Below are positions 25,001 through 33,364 of a DNA stretch of 64,000 nt, piece after piece. A program made the translations under genes and the position numbers. Origin of the DNA: Gemmatimonadota bacterium (GTDB taxonomy: Bacteria > Latescibacterota > UBA2968 > UBA8231). Each line of letters opens with the position of its first letter. Within the stretch, counting starts at the first letter, position 1. Below the pieces are notes generated by a model. That model was not told where the DNA came from. It searched no databases and was given only the letters and a program-made list of their open reading frames with translations. The stretch covers positions 279,423 through 343,422 of the forward strand of contig VXML01000107.1 in NCBI GenBank assembly GCA_009841115.1, given 5' to 3'.

Positions 25001-26239
25001 ATGGCTGAAAACAGCACGCTCCGCCTAGCTTGGCGCGGTTTGGGCCGCAACCGCAAGCGGTCGGTCTTGGCGATAGCGGCAATAGGGCTGGGGCAGTTTG
25101 CCTTCTTGGCCACGGCCGGGATCATGCGGGGCTATGCCGATCACTACTTCGATTCGGTGACCGGTCCTTTGGTGGGCCACGTGCAGATCGTGGCACCGGG
25201 CTGGCGCGAGGAGCGAGCCGTCGATCAGACGCTAAGCGACGTCGAGGCCATGCTAGCGGCGATTCGCGGGCAAGCCCAAGTGGAGCGGGCCGTGCCGAGG
25301 ATTTACGCGCCGGTGTTGGCCGCGCTGGAAGAGGAAGGTTTTGTGGGGATGGTCGTCGGCGCGGACCCGGCGCTAGAAGGGGTCGCGGACGGCCTGTTGG
25401 GTAGCGAAGAGCTGGCCAGCCTCTTGAGAGACGGTAGAGTACTGGTGGGGAAGGGCTTGGCGCAGCAGCACGGGATTGAGGCTGGTGCCGAACTGGCCGT
25501 GGTGGGCCAAGACATTGACGGGTCCATTGCCAGCGCGCTATACGAGGTGGCGGCGGTTGTCGAATCGCCGGTTGAGCTCGTCAACAGCATTGGCATCGTC
25601 GCCGGGCTGCAAGACGCGCAGGCGCTCCTGAGAATGGATGACGAAGCGCACGAGATTACCGTCCGCCTGCACGAGGCCGAGCAGATAGATCAGGCCGCAG
25701 ACTCGCTCGGTGCGCAGCCGGCACTGCAAGGGGTGGAAATCAAGCGCTGGCACGAGGTCATACCCCAGCTAGCCGGGATGATAAAGCTGATGGACGTGTA
25801 TTCGCTGGTGGTTTTGGGGATCGTCTGTTTGGCGTCCATCGCTGGCATTGCCAATACCATGATGATGTCCACGTTTGAGCGCCGCCGCGAGCTAGGGATG
25901 TTGTTGGCTTTGGGTGCGAATCCGGGTCGGCTCTTTCGGATGGTGGCGACCGAGGCCGTGCTGCTGGGTGCGCTGGGGGTGTTGCTGGGTACTGCGCTGG
26001 GCGCGTGTTTTGCGGCATTGACGGCTGGGTCGGGCTTTGACCTCGCCGAATTGGGCGGCGAAGAGGCCTTTGAAATGGGCTTCCAAGGCGTGCAGATAGC
26101 CTCGCGGGTCTATCCCGAGGTGCGTGGATCCGACGTATTGGCGGGCGTGTCGGCCGTGCTGGTGACGGCCCTTTCGGCCTGCGTCTGGCCCCTGCTGCAC
26201 GTGGCGCGGCTGGAGCCGGTGGAGGCGATGCGGACGTGA
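25001..26239 (+). CDS. ABC transporter permease, FtsX/MacB/LolC type
   Basis: A 412-residue permease: one N-terminal membrane segment (SVLAIAAIGLGQFAFLATAGIM), a large periplasmic domain (about residues 45-265), and three C-terminal segments, with the cytoplasmic coupling region STFERRRELGMLLALGANPGRLFRM typical of LolC/E and MacB. These mechanotransmission transporters extract lipids, lipoproteins or peptides from the membrane rather than pumping solutes through a channel. It starts immediately after the LolA-like stop and overlaps the next permease gene, so the two permeases should be made in equal amounts and form a heterodimer. Confidence 0.93.
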   Translation: MAENSTLRLAWRGLGRNRKRSVLAIAAIGLGQFAFLATAGIMRGYADHYFDSVTGPLVGHVQIVAPGWREERAVDQTLSDVEAMLAAIRGQAQVERAVPRIYAPVLAALEEEGFVGMVVGADPALEGVADGLLGSEELASLLRDGRVLVGKGLAQQHGIEAGAELAVVGQDIDGSIASALYEVAAVVESPVELVNSIGIVAGLQDAQALLRMDDEAHEITVRLHEAEQIDQAADSLGAQPALQGVEIKRWHEVIPQLAGMIKLMDVYSLVVLGIVCLASIAGIANTMMMSTFERRRELGMLLALGANPGRLFRMVATEAVLLGALGVLLGTALGACFAALTAGSGFDLAELGGEEAFEMGFQGVQIASRVYPEVRGSDVLAGVSAVLVTALSACVWPLLHVARLEPVEAMRT

Positions 26240-27474
26240 GCGGCAATCTGTCGATGCAATACGCCTTGCGCTCGCTGGGGCGCAGTCGCCGCCGGACGGG
26301 CCTGTCCGTCTTGGGCGTGGGGTTAGGATGCGCTATTGCGCTCTTTGCCACGGCCTTTATGCGCGGCGGCCAAACCATGCGGGTGCAGGCCATTTCCCAG
26401 AGCGGGTACGGCCACTTGCGGATTGCGCCCGCAGGCTGGGAACAGAGTCGCCGCGACGAGTTGCGCTTGCAGGACTCGGCGGCTGCGCTTGAGGCTGCAC
26501 GCGGCCTTGAAGGCGTAGCCGTAGTGGCTCCTCATGTGCGGGTGCAGGGTCTATTGGCTTTTGGCACGCGGGTGGCCGGCGTCCAGCTTTTGGGCGTGGA
26601 TCCAGCCGCCGAGCCGCAGCTCAACAGATTGGTGCGCACTATCGATGAGGGACGTTACTTGCAAGCGGACGACGAGGGAGTTGTGGTCGTCGGCAAGGCC
26701 CTTGTCGAGCGCTTGGATGTAGAGTTGGGGGATGATTTGCTGTTGACGCTGACGCGCGCCGACGGGGAGATGGAGTACGCGATGTTGCGGATCGTCGGGA
26801 TCGCGTCTACCGGTAGCCGCACGATTGACGAGACCATTTGCCACGCGACGCTCGCCGATGTCGAGAGGCTGACGGGCCTGCAGGGCGTGGCCGAGGTGTC
26901 GGTAGCCTTTGCGGACCCGCAACAGGTGGCTGCGCTCTCGGCCGAGCTGGCGCAGCGGGTGCAGGGCGACGAAGTGCTCACGTGGCGCGAAGTTCTGCCG
27001 GCGATGGGCGGCGACGAGGCGGCTGACCGAGCTTTTTCCAGCTTTTTTATTGTGGTTGTGGCCGCGGTGGTAATTTTGGGTGTGACGAGTGCCCAACTGA
27101 CGGCCATGCTGGAAAGGAGGCGCGAATTTGCCGTGCTGATGGCGCTGGGATTAGGAGCGCGCAAGCTCGTGGGCTTGGTGCTTTTTGAGGCCGTGTTCAT
27201 GGGAGTGCTCGGGGCGCTCTTGGGCCTGTTGCTCGCGCTGCCGCTCGTTTGGCACACGGCGACCGCGGGGATTGATTTTTCCTCGGCGATGGGCGACGAT
27301 ATGACGGTCATGGGCGTTTTTTTCGATCCGATAATCTACGCGGACATGGGGCTGTGGATGCTGCCCTACGCCTTCGGCTTGGGGCTTTGTGCGACGCTGT
27401 TGGCCGCGCTTTATCCGGCTTGGTCTGCCACGCGCTTGGATCCAGCGGCAGCCCTGAGCCAGCGGGATGCGTGA
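26236..27474 (+). CDS. ABC transporter permease, FtsX/MacB/LolE type
   Basis: The second permease, also 412 residues, begins at a GTG overlapping the previous stop (GTGA). It has the same topology: SVLGVGLGCAIALFATAFM near the N-terminus, an extracytoplasmic domain, then three membrane helices with the coupling segment TAMLERRREFAVLMALGLGARKLVGL. It is clearly homologous to its neighbour (for example GYGHLRIAPAGWEQSRRDE corresponds to the partner's GHVQIVAPGWREERAVDQ), so the pair arose by duplication. The substrate is not evident. Confidence 0.93.
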   Translation: MSGNLSMQYALRSLGRSRRRTGLSVLGVGLGCAIALFATAFMRGGQTMRVQAISQSGYGHLRIAPAGWEQSRRDELRLQDSAAALEAARGLEGVAVVAPHVRVQGLLAFGTRVAGVQLLGVDPAAEPQLNRLVRTIDEGRYLQADDEGVVVVGKALVERLDVELGDDLLLTLTRADGEMEYAMLRIVGIASTGSRTIDETICHATLADVERLTGLQGVAEVSVAFADPQQVAALSAELAQRVQGDEVLTWREVLPAMGGDEAADRAFSSFFIVVVAAVVILGVTSAQLTAMLERRREFAVLMALGLGARKLVGLVLFEAVFMGVLGALLGLLLALPLVWHTATAGIDFSSAMGDDMTVMGVFFDPIIYADMGLWMLPYAFGLGLCATLLAALYPAWSATRLDPAAALSQRDA

Positions 27475-27480
27475 CGATCC

Positions 27481-27505
27481 GCAGATGGACGCAGATGGAC
27501 GCAGA
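27481..27505. repeat. Short tandem repeat GCAGATGGAC
   Basis: Two and a half copies of GCAGATGGAC lie in the 88-bp gap between the second permease and the ATPase genes. This sequence type is a common dispersed non-coding repeat. It is the only long gap inside an otherwise tightly packed operon, so it may be a late insertion. Confidence 0.7.
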
Positions 27506-27562
27506 ATGGGATGCACAAGACGATCTACCGCTTGAATCGTTCAAATTATTCCGGATTGCTAT

Positions 27563-28264
27563 ATGGATAAGGCGCTAGTAGCGGCTCAAGATGTGAAGAA
27601 GGTATTTCGGACGGGCGATATTGCCGTGGAGGCCCTGCGCGGCATAGACCTCGGAATCGGCAGCGGGGAGTTCATGGCCATCGTCGGGCCGAGCGGCAGC
27701 GGCAAGACGACGCTGCTCAATCTAATCGGCGCACTCGACGTGCCTACCGACGGACGCATTGTGCTCTTTGACCGCGACTTGGGGGCGCTGAGTCGCAGCG
27801 AGCGGGCCGAATTGCGGCTCCGTTCCTTGGGTTTTGTGTTCCAAGCTTACAACCTAGTGCCGGTGTTGACGGCGCGCGAGAACGTGGAGTTCGTGCTAGA
27901 GTTGCAGGGCATGGACCCCAAAAAGCGGCGAGCGCGAGCCGAAGAGACACTAACTGAGTTGGGGCTAGGCGAGCTAGCCGACCGGCGGCCCAGCCAGATG
28001 TCGGGCGGCCAGCAGCAGCGGGTGGCGGTGGCGCGGGCCGTGGCCTCGCGACCGAGCTTGGTGCTGGCCGACGAGCCGACGGCCAACCTCGACAGCGACA
28101 ACGCGCAGGCTCTCTTGGAGATGATGCGGCGGCTGCGCGACGAGATGGGCATGACCTTTGTCTTTTCGACGCACGACCCCTTGGTGGTTTCGTATGCCTC
28201 GCGGGTGGTTACTTTGCGCGATGGTGAGGTGCTGAGCGACGAGCGCAAGGATACATGCGGCTGA
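27563..28264 (+). CDS. ABC transporter ATPase, LolD/MacB type
   Basis: A 233-residue ATPase with Walker A GPSGSGKTT (about residue 43), Q-loop in FVFQAYNLVPVLTARENVEF, signature MSGGQQQRVAVARA, Walker B LVLADEPTANLD and H-loop FSTHD. The spacing and the EPTANLD motif are those of the LolD/FtsE/MacB group, which pairs with FtsX-type permeases like the two encoded directly upstream. It should power the transporter encoded by 25001-27474. The next gene, a barrel protein, overlaps its 3' end by 10 bp. Confidence 0.95.
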   Translation: MDKALVAAQDVKKVFRTGDIAVEALRGIDLGIGSGEFMAIVGPSGSGKTTLLNLIGALDVPTDGRIVLFDRDLGALSRSERAELRLRSLGFVFQAYNLVPVLTARENVEFVLELQGMDPKKRRARAEETLTELGLGELADRRPSQMSGGQQQRVAVARAVASRPSLVLADEPTANLDSDNAQALLEMMRRLRDEMGMTFVFSTHDPLVVSYASRVVTLRDGEVLSDERKDTCG

Positions 28265-29472
28265 CGCTAGCGGTTCTCTTGGCGGCGCAGCCCGCGTTTG
28301 GCGTCAGCCTCTGGTCGAGTGCTGACGGGAGTCGCTACTGGGCGCTGGATACCGCGCTGAAGTGGAGCGCGCTCTCGTCGCATGCACCCGACGCGCCGCT
28401 GCTGTACCCCAAGCGTTGGAGCGCCGCTGCGCTGGGGAGGGGGCGGCTGGCGTTGCGAGGTCAAGCTGCGGCGGATTTGCACGTGCGCTTGGCCTACGAG
28501 CAACGGGTGCGGGCGGTTTCTACAGGTGCGGGCGCTGGCGGGGGTGCAGGTATATTGGTGCCGGAAAGTCGTGCGCCGTATCGGCTCAGACAGTTCGATG
28601 ATGCGCTGGCTATGGGTGAGAACGCGACCTATCGGCACGAGCTAGACCGCGCATTCGTCGCTTGGCGCTTGGGGCATGGTGAGTTGCAAATTGGCCGTCA
28701 AGCTGTTGGGTGGGGGCGCGGCGTGCTCTTTGGCGCGGTGGATATTTTCGCGCCGTTTAATCCCTTGGAAAGCGATCGCGAATGGCGGCGCGGCGTCGAT
28801 GCGCTGCGCGTTTCCGTGCCGCTTGCAGATCGCTTTTCGCTGGACGCGGTAGCAGCCTGCGGCGAGTCGGTGGACGAATCGGCCTTTGTCGGGCGGTTCT
28901 ACGGCTACACTGGCGCGCTCGACGGAGAATTGCTGCTGGGGCGTCGCCGCGGCGATCGCTTTGTCGGCACAGCCGCATCCATGCGGATCAGGGGCGCTGA
29001 GATGCACGGCGAACTGGCGTCGTTCAAGACGCCCGCCACAGAAGGGGGTGAGGTGGTGCTCAAGGCGCTTTTGGGCGGCTCGTACGCGTGGGACACCCAG
29101 GGCGGCTTGTTGCTCGTGGGCGAATATCACTTCTCGGGCTTTGGCGTCAGCGACATTGCCGAGCTAGCTGCGGCTCCTTACCTAGCGCGTCTGATTCAAG
29201 GCGACGCGCAGATCTTGGGACGGCACGCCGGAGCCGTGCAGCTATCGCAGGGAATCACCGGCACTGTGCCGAGGACACTAAGTTGGCTCTTCTCGCCGAT
29301 AGATGGCTCCGGGGTGCTAGCGGGCGCGGTGACGTGGATTTTCTCCGACGCGCTGACGCTAGCGGCTAGCGCGTACTGGCCTTATGGGGAGCGGCCGAGT
29401 GGCGCGGTCTTGCGGAGCGAGTACGGAGGAGGGGCGAAGAGTGGGTTGGTGCAGATGAGTTTTTACTATTGA
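28255..29472 (+). CDS. Porin-like outer-membrane barrel protein
   Basis: A 405-residue protein with a short signal peptide (MRLTLAVLLAAQPAFG) and alternating beta strands to the end. The region VAWRLGHGELQIGRQAVGWGRGVLFGAVDIFAPFNPLE, followed by WRRGVDALRVSVPLADRFSL, resembles DUF1302-like and related barrel proteins found beside lipid-export systems. It overlaps the ATPase gene by 10 bp and ends the operon, so the operon encodes a periplasmic carrier, two permeases, an ATPase and an outer-membrane component. Participation in the same export path is inferred from linkage. Confidence 0.8.
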   Translation: MRLTLAVLLAAQPAFGVSLWSSADGSRYWALDTALKWSALSSHAPDAPLLYPKRWSAAALGRGRLALRGQAAADLHVRLAYEQRVRAVSTGAGAGGGAGILVPESRAPYRLRQFDDALAMGENATYRHELDRAFVAWRLGHGELQIGRQAVGWGRGVLFGAVDIFAPFNPLESDREWRRGVDALRVSVPLADRFSLDAVAACGESVDESAFVGRFYGYTGALDGELLLGRRRGDRFVGTAASMRIRGAEMHGELASFKTPATEGGEVVLKALLGGSYAWDTQGGLLLVGEYHFSGFGVSDIAELAAAPYLARLIQGDAQILGRHAGAVQLSQGITGTVPRTLSWLFSPIDGSGVLAGAVTWIFSDALTLAASAYWPYGERPSGAVLRSEYGGGAKSGLVQMSFYY

Positions 29473-29504
29473 TGAGGTGTATGTGCGGGAGAATTAGGCG
29501 ATTC

Positions 29505-29564
29505 AATGTATTTTTACAAGGTAGTTTATCCACTTAAAATGTATTTTTACAAGGTAGTTTATCC
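29505..29564. repeat. 27-bp direct repeat in AT-rich patch
   Basis: Two identical 27-bp copies (29505-29531 and 29538-29564), beginning AATGTATTTTTACAAG and ending GTTTATCC, are separated by 6 bp (ACTTAA). The patch is much richer in A and T than its surroundings and lies between the ABC operon and the HigBA pair. The second copy supplies the stop codon of a small minus-strand ORF. Possible roles are protein-binding sites or a recombination junction. Confidence 0.95.
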
Positions 29565-29774
29565 TGTTGTGCCCCTTGAGGCCAACAATTTATACATCGG
29601 ATGCTCCTCTTGTTGGATGATTTGCTCCGCCATAGTGCGTTCTTTTTTTAACGTCTTTGGCGATACTATCCAGCCGATATGAACACCGGGGATCGGAGAA
29701 TGACTTTGCCGACCTTGACTGAGTTTGTGGATTCCATACAATGAATTGTCGAAATGATTCAGACATTTGGACAT
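29559..29774 (-). CDS. Small ORF of unknown function, possibly a gene remnant
   Basis: A 71-residue frame starting at an ATG at 29774 and ending inside the right copy of the 27-bp direct repeat. I see no ribosome-binding site, and the sequence (MSKCLNHFDNSLYGIHKL at the start, HPMYKLLASRGTTG at the end) matches nothing I know. Its base composition is AT-richer than its neighbours, like the flanking repeat. It overlaps the start of the HigB-like gene on the other strand. It may be the tail of a gene truncated by insertion of the repeat, or non-coding. Confidence 0.25.
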   Translation of the reverse strand: MSKCLNHFDNSLYGIHKLSQGRQSHSPIPGVHIGWIVSPKTLKKERTMAEQIIQQEEHPMYKLLASRGTTG

Positions 29775-30044
29775 GACTTGGCGGAGGATTTGTTCTATGA
29801 CAGGAGAAGTAAAGCGACTCGTTCATTCTCTGCCCAGCTTCATCGGACAGCTAGGCGAAAACTGCTCTACCTCCACGATGCAGCAGACTTGAGAGATCTG
29901 AGAACACCGCCGGGGAATAGATTGGAAAAGCTCAAGGGAGAGAGGGAGGATTTTTACTCCATCAGAATCAACGATCAGTGGCGATTGGTCTTTCGATGGA
30001 GCGACGGGCAGGCGTATGAGGTGCGGATTACCGACTACCACTGA
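29754..30044 (+). CDS. higB: HigB-like toxin (RelE/ParE superfamily)
   Basis: A 96-residue protein beginning MIQTFGHDLAEDLFYDRRSK with the HigB core LRTPPGNRLEKLKGER and FYSIRINDQWRLVFRW, ending VRITDYH; length and motifs are those of HigB ribosome-dependent mRNA endonucleases. The Arg/Lys/His and aromatic residues of the C-terminal sheet are intact, so it looks active. The start lacks a strong ribosome-binding site. The toxin precedes the antitoxin, the inverted order typical of higBA. HigB-type toxins stop growth unless held by HigA. Confidence 0.92.
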   Translation: MIQTFGHDLAEDLFYDRRSKATRSFSAQLHRTARRKLLYLHDAADLRDLRTPPGNRLEKLKGEREDFYSIRINDQWRLVFRWSDGQAYEVRITDYH

Positions 30045-30063
30045 CAGAGGCAAGGTAAAAACT

Positions 30064-30345
30064 ATGGAGCGACAACCCAAGAACCCCTTTCACCCGGGCG
30101 AGATGCTTCTCGAGGAATTTCTCGAACCCATGGATATGGACCTGACGGCATTTGCGGAGAAGATCGGCTGGTCCCAAGCTCGACTTAATGCGTTCATTCG
30201 AGGCGAGCGCGACATAACGGCCGATGCGGCACTCGATCTTGCCGAGACCCTCGGGACATCGGCGAGGCTCTGGATGAACATGCAGTCAACGTACGATTTA
30301 GATAGAGCTGCCAAGGCACGTAGCTTAGTTGTTTCGAGTACTTAG
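30064..30345 (+). CDS. higA: HigA-like antitoxin, XRE-family regulator
   Basis: A 93-residue protein, starting at the ATG at 30064 (after AGAGGCAAGG) rather than at 30016, where the frame is also open. It opens with NPFHPGEMLLEEFLEPM, the usual HigA leader, followed by a helix-turn-helix (LTAFAEKIGWSQARLNAFIRGERDITADAALDLAETLG) and the tail RLWMNMQSTYDL. HigA binds HigB and represses its own operon through the helix-turn-helix. It starts 19 nt after the toxin stop. Confidence 0.93.
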   Translation: MERQPKNPFHPGEMLLEEFLEPMDMDLTAFAEKIGWSQARLNAFIRGERDITADAALDLAETLGTSARLWMNMQSTYDLDRAAKARSLVVSST

Positions 30346-30407
30346 CAAATTCCCAAGCACATGCACGACCTGTTCGGCTGTCGGTACCGAGAATTTTTAG
30401 CCGCCCT

Positions 30408-30469
30408 CTAAGTACACGACACTAGAAGTAGTCTGAGATGTCTATGAGTGATTACTGTCGTGTACTTAG
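30408..30469. repeat. Perfect 14-bp inverted repeat between higA and sulfotransferase genes
   Basis: CTAAGTACACGACA (30408-30421) and its exact complement TGTCGTGTACTTAG (30456-30469) enclose 34 nt. The right arm ends 21 nt before the sulfotransferase start. It could be a terminator-like stem (though no T-run follows), an operator, or the ends of a tiny 62-bp insertion. No other copy is visible in the window. Confidence 0.85.
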
Positions 30470-30490
30470 GCCCTACTCTTAGGAATAGGT

Positions 30491-31216
30491 ATGTCGATAA
30501 TCACCGTCATTGGCCGCGGCCACTCGGGCACGCGCGCCATCGCACACACGCTCTATGCCAGCGGCGTTTTCATGGGCCACACGCTCAATCGCTCGGGCGA
30601 CAAGGTGCCGCCGCACGCGCTCTACGACGCCTGTCGGGTCATGGCCAAATACGTCGTGTGGAAGGGTGGACTAGAATGGGATTTCGACGATTTGCACAGC
30701 GGGAAAATCGACCCGGAATTCGAGGACTTGATCGGCGAATATCTGCGAGACGTTGCGGCCGACCGCTCGGAGCACAAGGGTTGGAAGCTGCCGGAGACGA
30801 CGTTGATTTACCCGTGGATTGTGCGGATGTTTCCCGACATCCACTACATTCACTGGATCCGCGATCCGCGCGACAGCATCATCGGTGCCCACAAGACCGA
30901 CGACCTAGCGGATTTCGGCATTGAGTACGAGCGCACGGACGACGTCCGGCGGCGGCGGGCCATTTCGTGGAAATACCAATACGAGCTGATGAAGGCCACG
31001 CCCAAACCAAAGAAGTGGATGTTGGTGCGGTTCGAGGATTTTGTGCTGAAGCAGGAGGAGGTGTTGCGGGAGTTAGAGGCGTTTTTGGGGTTTGGGTTGG
31101 GACGGATTGTGGTGCGGCTGGAGTCGATTGGGCGGTGGAAAACGGACCAGGAGCAGCACATGTTTGACTTTTTTAGGGATGCCATGGACGAAAACGGATA
31201 CGGAGAGATGCCATGA
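30491..31216 (+). CDS. Sulfotransferase family protein
   Basis: A 241-residue protein with the features of PAPS-dependent sulfotransferases: a P-loop-like 5'-phosphosulfate loop, GRGHSGTRA, at residues 8-16, and a 3'-phosphate-binding segment, HWIRDPRDSIIGAHKTDD, at about 119-136, then VRFEDFVLKQEEVLRELEAFLG, the usual C-terminal pattern. These enzymes transfer sulfate from PAPS to hydroxyls of carbohydrates or small molecules. It overlaps the sugar-isomerase-fold gene by 4 bp (ATGA), so a sugar-like acceptor is a reasonable inference. A sulfatase gene is present at 54200, but not adjacent. Confidence 0.85.
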   Translation: MSIITVIGRGHSGTRAIAHTLYASGVFMGHTLNRSGDKVPPHALYDACRVMAKYVVWKGGLEWDFDDLHSGKIDPEFEDLIGEYLRDVAADRSEHKGWKLPETTLIYPWIVRMFPDIHYIHWIRDPRDSIIGAHKTDDLADFGIEYERTDDVRRRRAISWKYQYELMKATPKPKKWMLVRFEDFVLKQEEVLRELEAFLGFGLGRIVVRLESIGRWKTDQEQHMFDFFRDAMDENGYGEMP

Positions 31217-32040
31217 AAATCAGCTTTACGACGTTGGGTTGCCCAGACTGGGACTTGGATACCATTTGCCGCAGAGGTAGCGAATACGGCTACGACGGCG
31301 TCGATTTCCGTGGGTTGCAGGAGACGATGGACATTACCCAATTGCCGGCTTTCACGAGCGGGGTCGCCCAGACCCGACGACAGCTAGCAGACGCTGGCAT
31401 GGAGGTGTCGGGGATCAGCTCCAGCATCCGGGTCTGCGTGCCGGAGAAGTTGGAGGAGAACGTAGAGGAGGCGCGGCGCTCGATCCCGGTGGCCAATGCG
31501 TTGGGCTGCGGCTCCATCCGGGTTTTTGGCGGCGGCGACTCCAAGACCTATTCCAAGGAGCAGCTAGCCGACATCGGGCGGGAGACGATGGAACAGATCC
31601 TCGCATTGGATGGAGCCTGCGAGCTCAGGTGGCTTTTTGAGACCCACGACGAGTGGATTAAGTCGGTGGAGTGCAAGCTGCTGCTCGACCGCATTCCCAA
31701 TGAGGCGTTCGGCGTGCTCTGGGACATGGGCCATACGGCGCGGGTGGGCGAGGAGTCGCCAGAGCAGACCTACGAGGCCGTGGGGCCGCGCATCGGTTAT
31801 ACCCACGTCAAAGACGCGGTCTATGAGCCCGAACACGCCGAGGCGATGAGGGACGGTTGGCGCTACGTGCCGCCGGGCGCGGGTCAGTTGCCCTTAGAGG
31901 AAGCGATAGCCCTGCTCAAGGGGCATGGGTACGACGGCTGGATCATGTTCGAGCACGAGAAGCGCTGGCATCCCGAACTAGCGGATCCCGAGGATATCTT
32001 TCCGATTTTTCCGACTTGGGTCAGACCGTTGCTCGGTTAG
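31213..32040 (+). CDS. Sugar phosphate isomerase/epimerase family (AP endonuclease 2 fold)
   Basis: A 275-residue TIM-barrel protein. Expected metal-ligand regions are visible: LRWLFETHDEW (Glu), GVLWDMGHTARVG (Asp and His), IGYTHVKDAV (His) and YDGWIMFEHEKRW (terminal Glu). The opening, MKISFTTLGCPDWDLDTICRRGSEYGYDGVDFRG, is standard for this group, which includes inosose dehydratases, hydroxypyruvate isomerases and epimerases. Substrate unknown. It is translationally coupled to the sulfotransferase gene before it and 7 nt from the DUF1015 gene after it. Confidence 0.9.
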   Translation: MKISFTTLGCPDWDLDTICRRGSEYGYDGVDFRGLQETMDITQLPAFTSGVAQTRRQLADAGMEVSGISSSIRVCVPEKLEENVEEARRSIPVANALGCGSIRVFGGGDSKTYSKEQLADIGRETMEQILALDGACELRWLFETHDEWIKSVECKLLLDRIPNEAFGVLWDMGHTARVGEESPEQTYEAVGPRIGYTHVKDAVYEPEHAEAMRDGWRYVPPGAGQLPLEEAIALLKGHGYDGWIMFEHEKRWHPELADPEDIFPIFPTWVRPLLG

Positions 32041-32047
32041 TCGGCCC

Positions 32048-33358
32048 ATGCAGCTACACTATCCCGAGATCGCCCTGCACGTGCCGACCTTGCTCTTGCC
32101 GAGGGCAGACATTCCCCTCGAAACGTGGTCGGTCATCGCCTGCGACCAGTACACCTCGCAGCTCGAATACTGGGAGGAAGTGCGGCGGCTTGTCGGGGAT
32201 GATCCTTCGACGCTACATCTGGTTTTTCCCGAAGCCTACCTCGGGGAGACTTGCCGCGAACAGACCATTGCCGGCATTAACCAGCGGATGCAGGCATATC
32301 TCAAAAGCGGCGTACTGGCGGAGCAGCGGCCTGGATTTATGCTGATAGAGCGCGAGGTAGGGCGCGCTACGCCGCGCAAGGGGTTGGTCGTCGCCTTGGA
32401 CTTGGAGCAGTACGACTACCGCGACGGAGCGCAAAAGCTGATTCGCACGACCGAGGGTACGGATCAGCGTCGGCTGCCTCCGAGGATCCAAGTGCGGGAG
32501 AACGCGCCGCTGGAAACGCCGCACATCATGGTGCTGATCGACGATCCGCAGCAGACGGTGATTGAGCCGCTTGGTGAAAAAGACCTGAAACTGGCCTACG
32601 ATTTCGAGTTGATGCTAGGAGGTGGCAGGCTTAGAGGCTGGCATATCGACGATGGGGCGTTGATCGACGAGATCGCTGGGCATATCGCCCGCCTTGCGTA
32701 CGGCGAGCCGCCGTTGATCTACGCGATGGGCGACGGCAACCACTCCTTCGCCACGGCGCGCGCCGTCTGGGAGCGGCTCAAGGCGCAAGCGGAGGACGAG
32801 CGCCAGATAATGAATCACCCGGCGCGCTACGCCTTGGCCGAACTAGTCAATGTCCACGACGAGGGATTGGAATTCGCGCCAATCCATCGGGTAGTTTTTG
32901 GCGTAGATGCGGCCGATCTCTTGCGGGCGATGGAGACTCACTGCACAGAGTGGGGATTTAGCCGTCGGACCTTCGCGGATCGGGACGGATGGAAGGCTGC
33001 CTGTCGCGAAGCGGCCGTCGGTTCGGGGCACCACATTCCCTATATGAGCGGAACCGAGCGCGGCCTGTTGAGTATAGCCGAGCCTAGCTTCCAGCTCGAA
33101 GTGGCGTCCTTACAGGCCTTTTTGGATCGCTATCTCGACGCGCATCCCCGCGCTCGTCTCGACTATATTCACGGCGAGGATGTGATAGAGCAACTGGCTA
33201 CGAAGCCGGACAGCATCGGCTTTTTTCTGCCGACCATGGACAAGCGCGACTTGTTTAAAACGATCGTCATCGACGGGGTCACGCCGCGCAAGACGTTCTC
33301 GCTGGGCGAGGCTGCGGAGAAGCGCTACTACTTGGAGTGTCGGCGGCTGGTGCCGTGA
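32048..33358 (+). CDS. DUF1015 family protein
   Basis: A 436-residue member of DUF1015. The family hallmarks are IACDQYTSQLEYWEEV near residue 30, RIQVRENAPLETPHIMVLIDDP in the middle and IYAMGDGNHSFATARAVWERL at about residue 225, where the usual GHHR is GNHS. It runs to a characteristic end with EDVIEQLATKPDSIGFFLPTM. DUF1015 proteins often sit beside serine biosynthesis genes, but no biochemical function is settled. Here the partner genes are a sulfotransferase and a TIM-barrel isomerase in the same operon. Confidence 0.88.
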   Translation: MQLHYPEIALHVPTLLLPRADIPLETWSVIACDQYTSQLEYWEEVRRLVGDDPSTLHLVFPEAYLGETCREQTIAGINQRMQAYLKSGVLAEQRPGFMLIEREVGRATPRKGLVVALDLEQYDYRDGAQKLIRTTEGTDQRRLPPRIQVRENAPLETPHIMVLIDDPQQTVIEPLGEKDLKLAYDFELMLGGGRLRGWHIDDGALIDEIAGHIARLAYGEPPLIYAMGDGNHSFATARAVWERLKAQAEDERQIMNHPARYALAELVNVHDEGLEFAPIHRVVFGVDAADLLRAMETHCTEWGFSRRTFADRDGWKAACREAAVGSGHHIPYMSGTERGLLSIAEPSFQLEVASLQAFLDRYLDAHPRARLDYIHGEDVIEQLATKPDSIGFFLPTMDKRDLFKTIVIDGVTPRKTFSLGEAAEKRYYLECRRLVP

Positions 33359-33364
33359 GCAACT

